From Kiritimatiellia bacterium (GTDB lineage: Bacteria; Verrucomicrobiota; Kiritimatiellia; RFP12; UBA1067): 7,844 nucleotides of DNA. Positions 6,137-7,844 of this stretch are shown one piece after another. A program made the position numbers and the translations under genes. Position 1 is the first letter of the stretch; each line of letters begins with the position of its first letter. The stretch lies in NCBI GenBank assembly GCA_024405255.1, contig JAKSOY010000212.1:1-7844 (forward strand). The letters run 5' to 3'. Below the pieces are notes generated by a model. The model saw nothing but the letters and a program-made list of their open reading frames with translations. It was not told where the DNA came from and ran no database searches.

Positions 6137-6946
6137 TTAGCGCCACTGCATCCGCTGGCGTTGCTGGTGCATCTTCGGCTCCTCGAGATGCAGGGCAAAC
6201 CACGGATCACCTAATCCGTTATTGGTGAAATGGGCCACGCGGTTGTTCGCGAGCACGTCGCGATTGGCCTTCAGCGTTTCGTTGTCGCTCTTCTCCAACG
6301 CCCGCACCAGCGCCTTGAACGCGCCGTCGACATCCCCGCGCTTGACGAGAATCCACGAATAGGTCCCCGCGAGCAACACGTTCTGGTTGTAGCGCAGACG
6401 CTTCACCGCCTTCGTATAGACCTTCTCGATCTCCTCGATCGGCTTCTCCAGCATGTAAAGACGCGCCATCTTCATCGCCGCCATCGTGGGATCGACCAAC
6501 AGCACCTTCGGCATCAGTTCATCCGCCTTCTTGAACTCCTTCACCATCCAGTGCAGCTGGAACTGCGCCGTCGCGATCTGGCGCTTCATCAGCGGCACCC
6601 AGTTGTCGAACACATGCAGCTTTTCGGACGCCTCAAGCGCGTCCCCGACAAACACCTTCGTATCGCGCAGGATCTCGCCCTGCGCCTGCTGGATCGAACT
6701 CGGCGGACGCATCTGCCACCGCGCGACCTTCGCCTGGATCTGCTTCTGACCGGCCATGAGGATGTTCTGCACTTCACTCATACGCGCCTTGACCTTCTTC
6801 TGGATGAACCATCCCACGAGCGCATTGGCCACGCCGAACGCGACCACGCCGAAGAAGATGCTCCAACCGTAGCCGAACACCGCACCGAAATAAAGCCCCA
6901 GCGCAACCCCTGCGCCGAACAAAGCTGTCAGAATCACCGTCAACAT
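6137..6946 (-). CDS. Unrecognised membrane-anchored TPR-like protein
   Basis: 269 residues; family not recognised by name. Two hydrophobic segments at about 3-24 and 27-48, rich in G, A, V and F, form an N-terminal hairpin. The basic stretch right after (IQKKVKARM, 48-56) suggests that the long C-terminal part stays in the cytoplasm. Residues 56-120 look like an amphipathic, partly coiled region. Residues 122-240 are helical pairs resembling tetratricopeptide repeats, for example AQFQLHWMVKEFKKADEL (127-144) and SWILVKRGDVDGAFKALVRA (197-216), with the last pair before VLANNRVAHF (231-240). The end is polar and Q/R-rich after GLGDPWFALHLEEPKM (244-259). It is probably a scaffold or assembly factor. 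AAGG lies about 9 bases before the ATG. It starts 26 bases after the HAD gene and ends 32 bases before folB, inside the operon. The gene call is firm; the role is unknown. Confidence 0.85.
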   Translation of the reverse strand: MLTVILTALFGAGVALGLYFGAVFGYGWSIFFGVVAFGVANALVGWFIQKKVKARMSEVQNILMAGQKQIQAKVARWQMRPPSSIQQAQGEILRDTKVFVGDALEASEKLHVFDNWVPLMKRQIATAQFQLHWMVKEFKKADELMPKVLLVDPTMAAMKMARLYMLEKPIEEIEKVYTKAVKRLRYNQNVLLAGTYSWILVKRGDVDGAFKALVRALEKSDNETLKANRDVLANNRVAHFTNNGLGDPWFALHLEEPKMHQQRQRMQWR

Positions 6947-6972
6947 CAGTCTCTACCTTCTTTATTTTCCTA

Positions 6973-7781
6973 TCACTTCTGGCCACGGGCGACAATGCGC
7001 CCGAGGATTGTATTGCCCAGTTTCGCATGCTCGATAATCGGCTCGAGAATCGTCACCGCCTGCTTCGTCGCATGCTGTTTGATCGTATTTGCCTTAAGTT
7101 TGGCCTTGTCCTTGAGCCCCACCTCTTCGCCAAATACAACATTGACGTTGAGTTCGGCCAGGCTCTTCACCAGCCAATCGCAACCTGAAAAATCCTGCGG
7201 GCACCCCGGAACATCCCGATTCACGCCGAGAATATGCATGCCGGCCGCCCGACCCGCCGCGACACCGGCCGTCGAGTCTTCCACCACCACGCATTCGCTC
7301 GCGTCGACATCCAGCATGTCCGCCGCCTTGAGGAATCCGTCCGGCGCGGGCTTGCCCCGCGTATAGTCCTCGGCGCCGAGAACGAACTTGAGCTGCTTCG
7401 CCACTCCGCACATCTCCGCCGCCGCCTGTACGTCCGCATGCGGCGACCCCGAGACGATCACGCACGGCGCCAGCTTCGACACGCACTTGAGAAACTCAAC
7501 GGCGCTGGGGATGATCTGGATCGTCGGGTCCGCAAGAAGCCGGTTATGATAGACGCGCAGCTCCTTCGCATCCTCCATCGGAGACGCCTTCGGCAAATCG
7601 GGGAACATCGCGTGCAGCGTCGTGTCGACATCGATCCAGCTGTGACCGAACACGACCGGCAGCACGGCCTCGACGGTCGCGGTCTGGCCGCGATCCGCAA
7701 GCCAGGCCACAATCGCCTCCGCCCAGATGCCCTCGGAATCGATCAAGGTGCCATCGAGGTCAAACAAGAATGCCGCAGGCT

Positions 7782-7785
<4 letters not shown>
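6973..7785 (-). CDS. HAD-superfamily phosphatase, beta-phosphoglucomutase-like subgroup
   Basis: Cytoplasmic Mg-dependent phosphohydrolase or phosphomutase working through an aspartyl-phosphate. All four HAD motifs are present: FDLDGTLIDSE (8-18; nucleophile D9, acid/base D11), VSGS (111-114; S112), RGKPAPDGFL (143-152; K145), and VVVEDSTAG (166-174; E169, D170). Residues 18-90 form a helical C1 cap, as in beta-phosphoglucomutase, phosphoglycolate phosphatase and related sugar phosphatases. The core ends near residue 212; about 55 further residues, rich in K and hydrophobics, form an extension I do not recognise. The ATG at 7785 overlaps the stop of the upstream SEC-C gene (ATGA), with GGAAGGA just upstream. 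The substrate cannot be read from sequence. Because a MurU-AmgK-like fusion lies downstream in the same run, a MurNAc-6-phosphate phosphatase role (as for MupP, also a HAD enzyme) is a candidate by context only. Confidence 0.9.

Positions 7786-7844
<59 letters not shown>

Noticed and set aside
6105..6203. A 33-residue N-terminal extension of FolB.
   Set aside because: It overlaps the end of the TPR-like gene, is Ala/Pro-rich without family match, and GGGAGG six bases before 6104 fixes the start.
6230..7366. A 378-residue plus-strand frame.
   Set aside because: Antisense to the TPR-like and HAD genes; the HAD gene has all four motifs on the other strand.

Overview
The window holds eight protein genes, all on the minus strand and read from position 7844 towards position 1. 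Two are cut by the window edges. DNA is visibly GC-rich (about 60% by eye, not counted) with GC-rich third codon positions, which is why long open frames also appear on the plus strand. No rRNA, tRNA, insertion sequence, integrase or CRISPR array is visible. The gene set is chromosomal housekeeping: an UvrD-type helicase, Hsp33, a FolB-like aldolase, a HAD phosphatase and a SEC-C (SecA-type) C-terminus. It suggests a free-living Gram-negative-type bacterium. The heptad AT repeat, together with several unfamiliar proteins, made me think of the Verrucomicrobiota/Kiritimatiellota/Lentisphaerota (PVC) side of the tree, but that is a low-confidence impression.

Layout in transcription order: (1) 7844-7782, the last 20 residues of a protein ending in a SEC-C zinc motif; (2) 7785-6973, a HAD phosphatase of the beta-phosphoglucomutase-like group, overlapping the previous gene by ATGA; (3) 6946-6137, an unrecognised protein with two N-terminal membrane helices and a TPR-like helical domain; (4) 6104-5754, a FolB-like dihydroneopterin aldolase; (5) 5757-3901, a two-domain sugar-1-phosphate nucleotidyltransferase plus APH-type kinase, starting inside the folB stop by ATGA and ending in a natural His6/acidic tail; (6) 3888-1678, an unrecognised 736-residue protein with a possible degenerate kinase-like core; (7) 1672-830, Hsp33 (hslO); (8) 767-1, the N-terminal 255 residues of an UvrD/PcrA helicase.

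Genes 1 to 7 are separated by -4, 26, 32, -4, 12 and 5 bases, so they look like one transcription unit. The only larger gap (62 bases, 768-829) lies before uvrD. It is mostly an AT-rich array of 7-bp repeats that also carries a plausible sigma70-type promoter, so uvrD may have its own start.

The most interesting reading is functional. The nucleotidyltransferase/kinase fusion resembles MurU plus AmgK joined in one chain. AmgK makes MurNAc-1-phosphate and MurU makes UDP-MurNAc in the recycling route that bypasses de novo UDP-MurNAc synthesis. In that route a HAD phosphatase (MupP) supplies MurNAc from MurNAc-6-phosphate, and a HAD phosphatase lies three genes upstream in the same apparent operon. 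The unknown 736-residue protein directly after the fusion would then be a candidate partner. This is inference from motifs and context, not proof.
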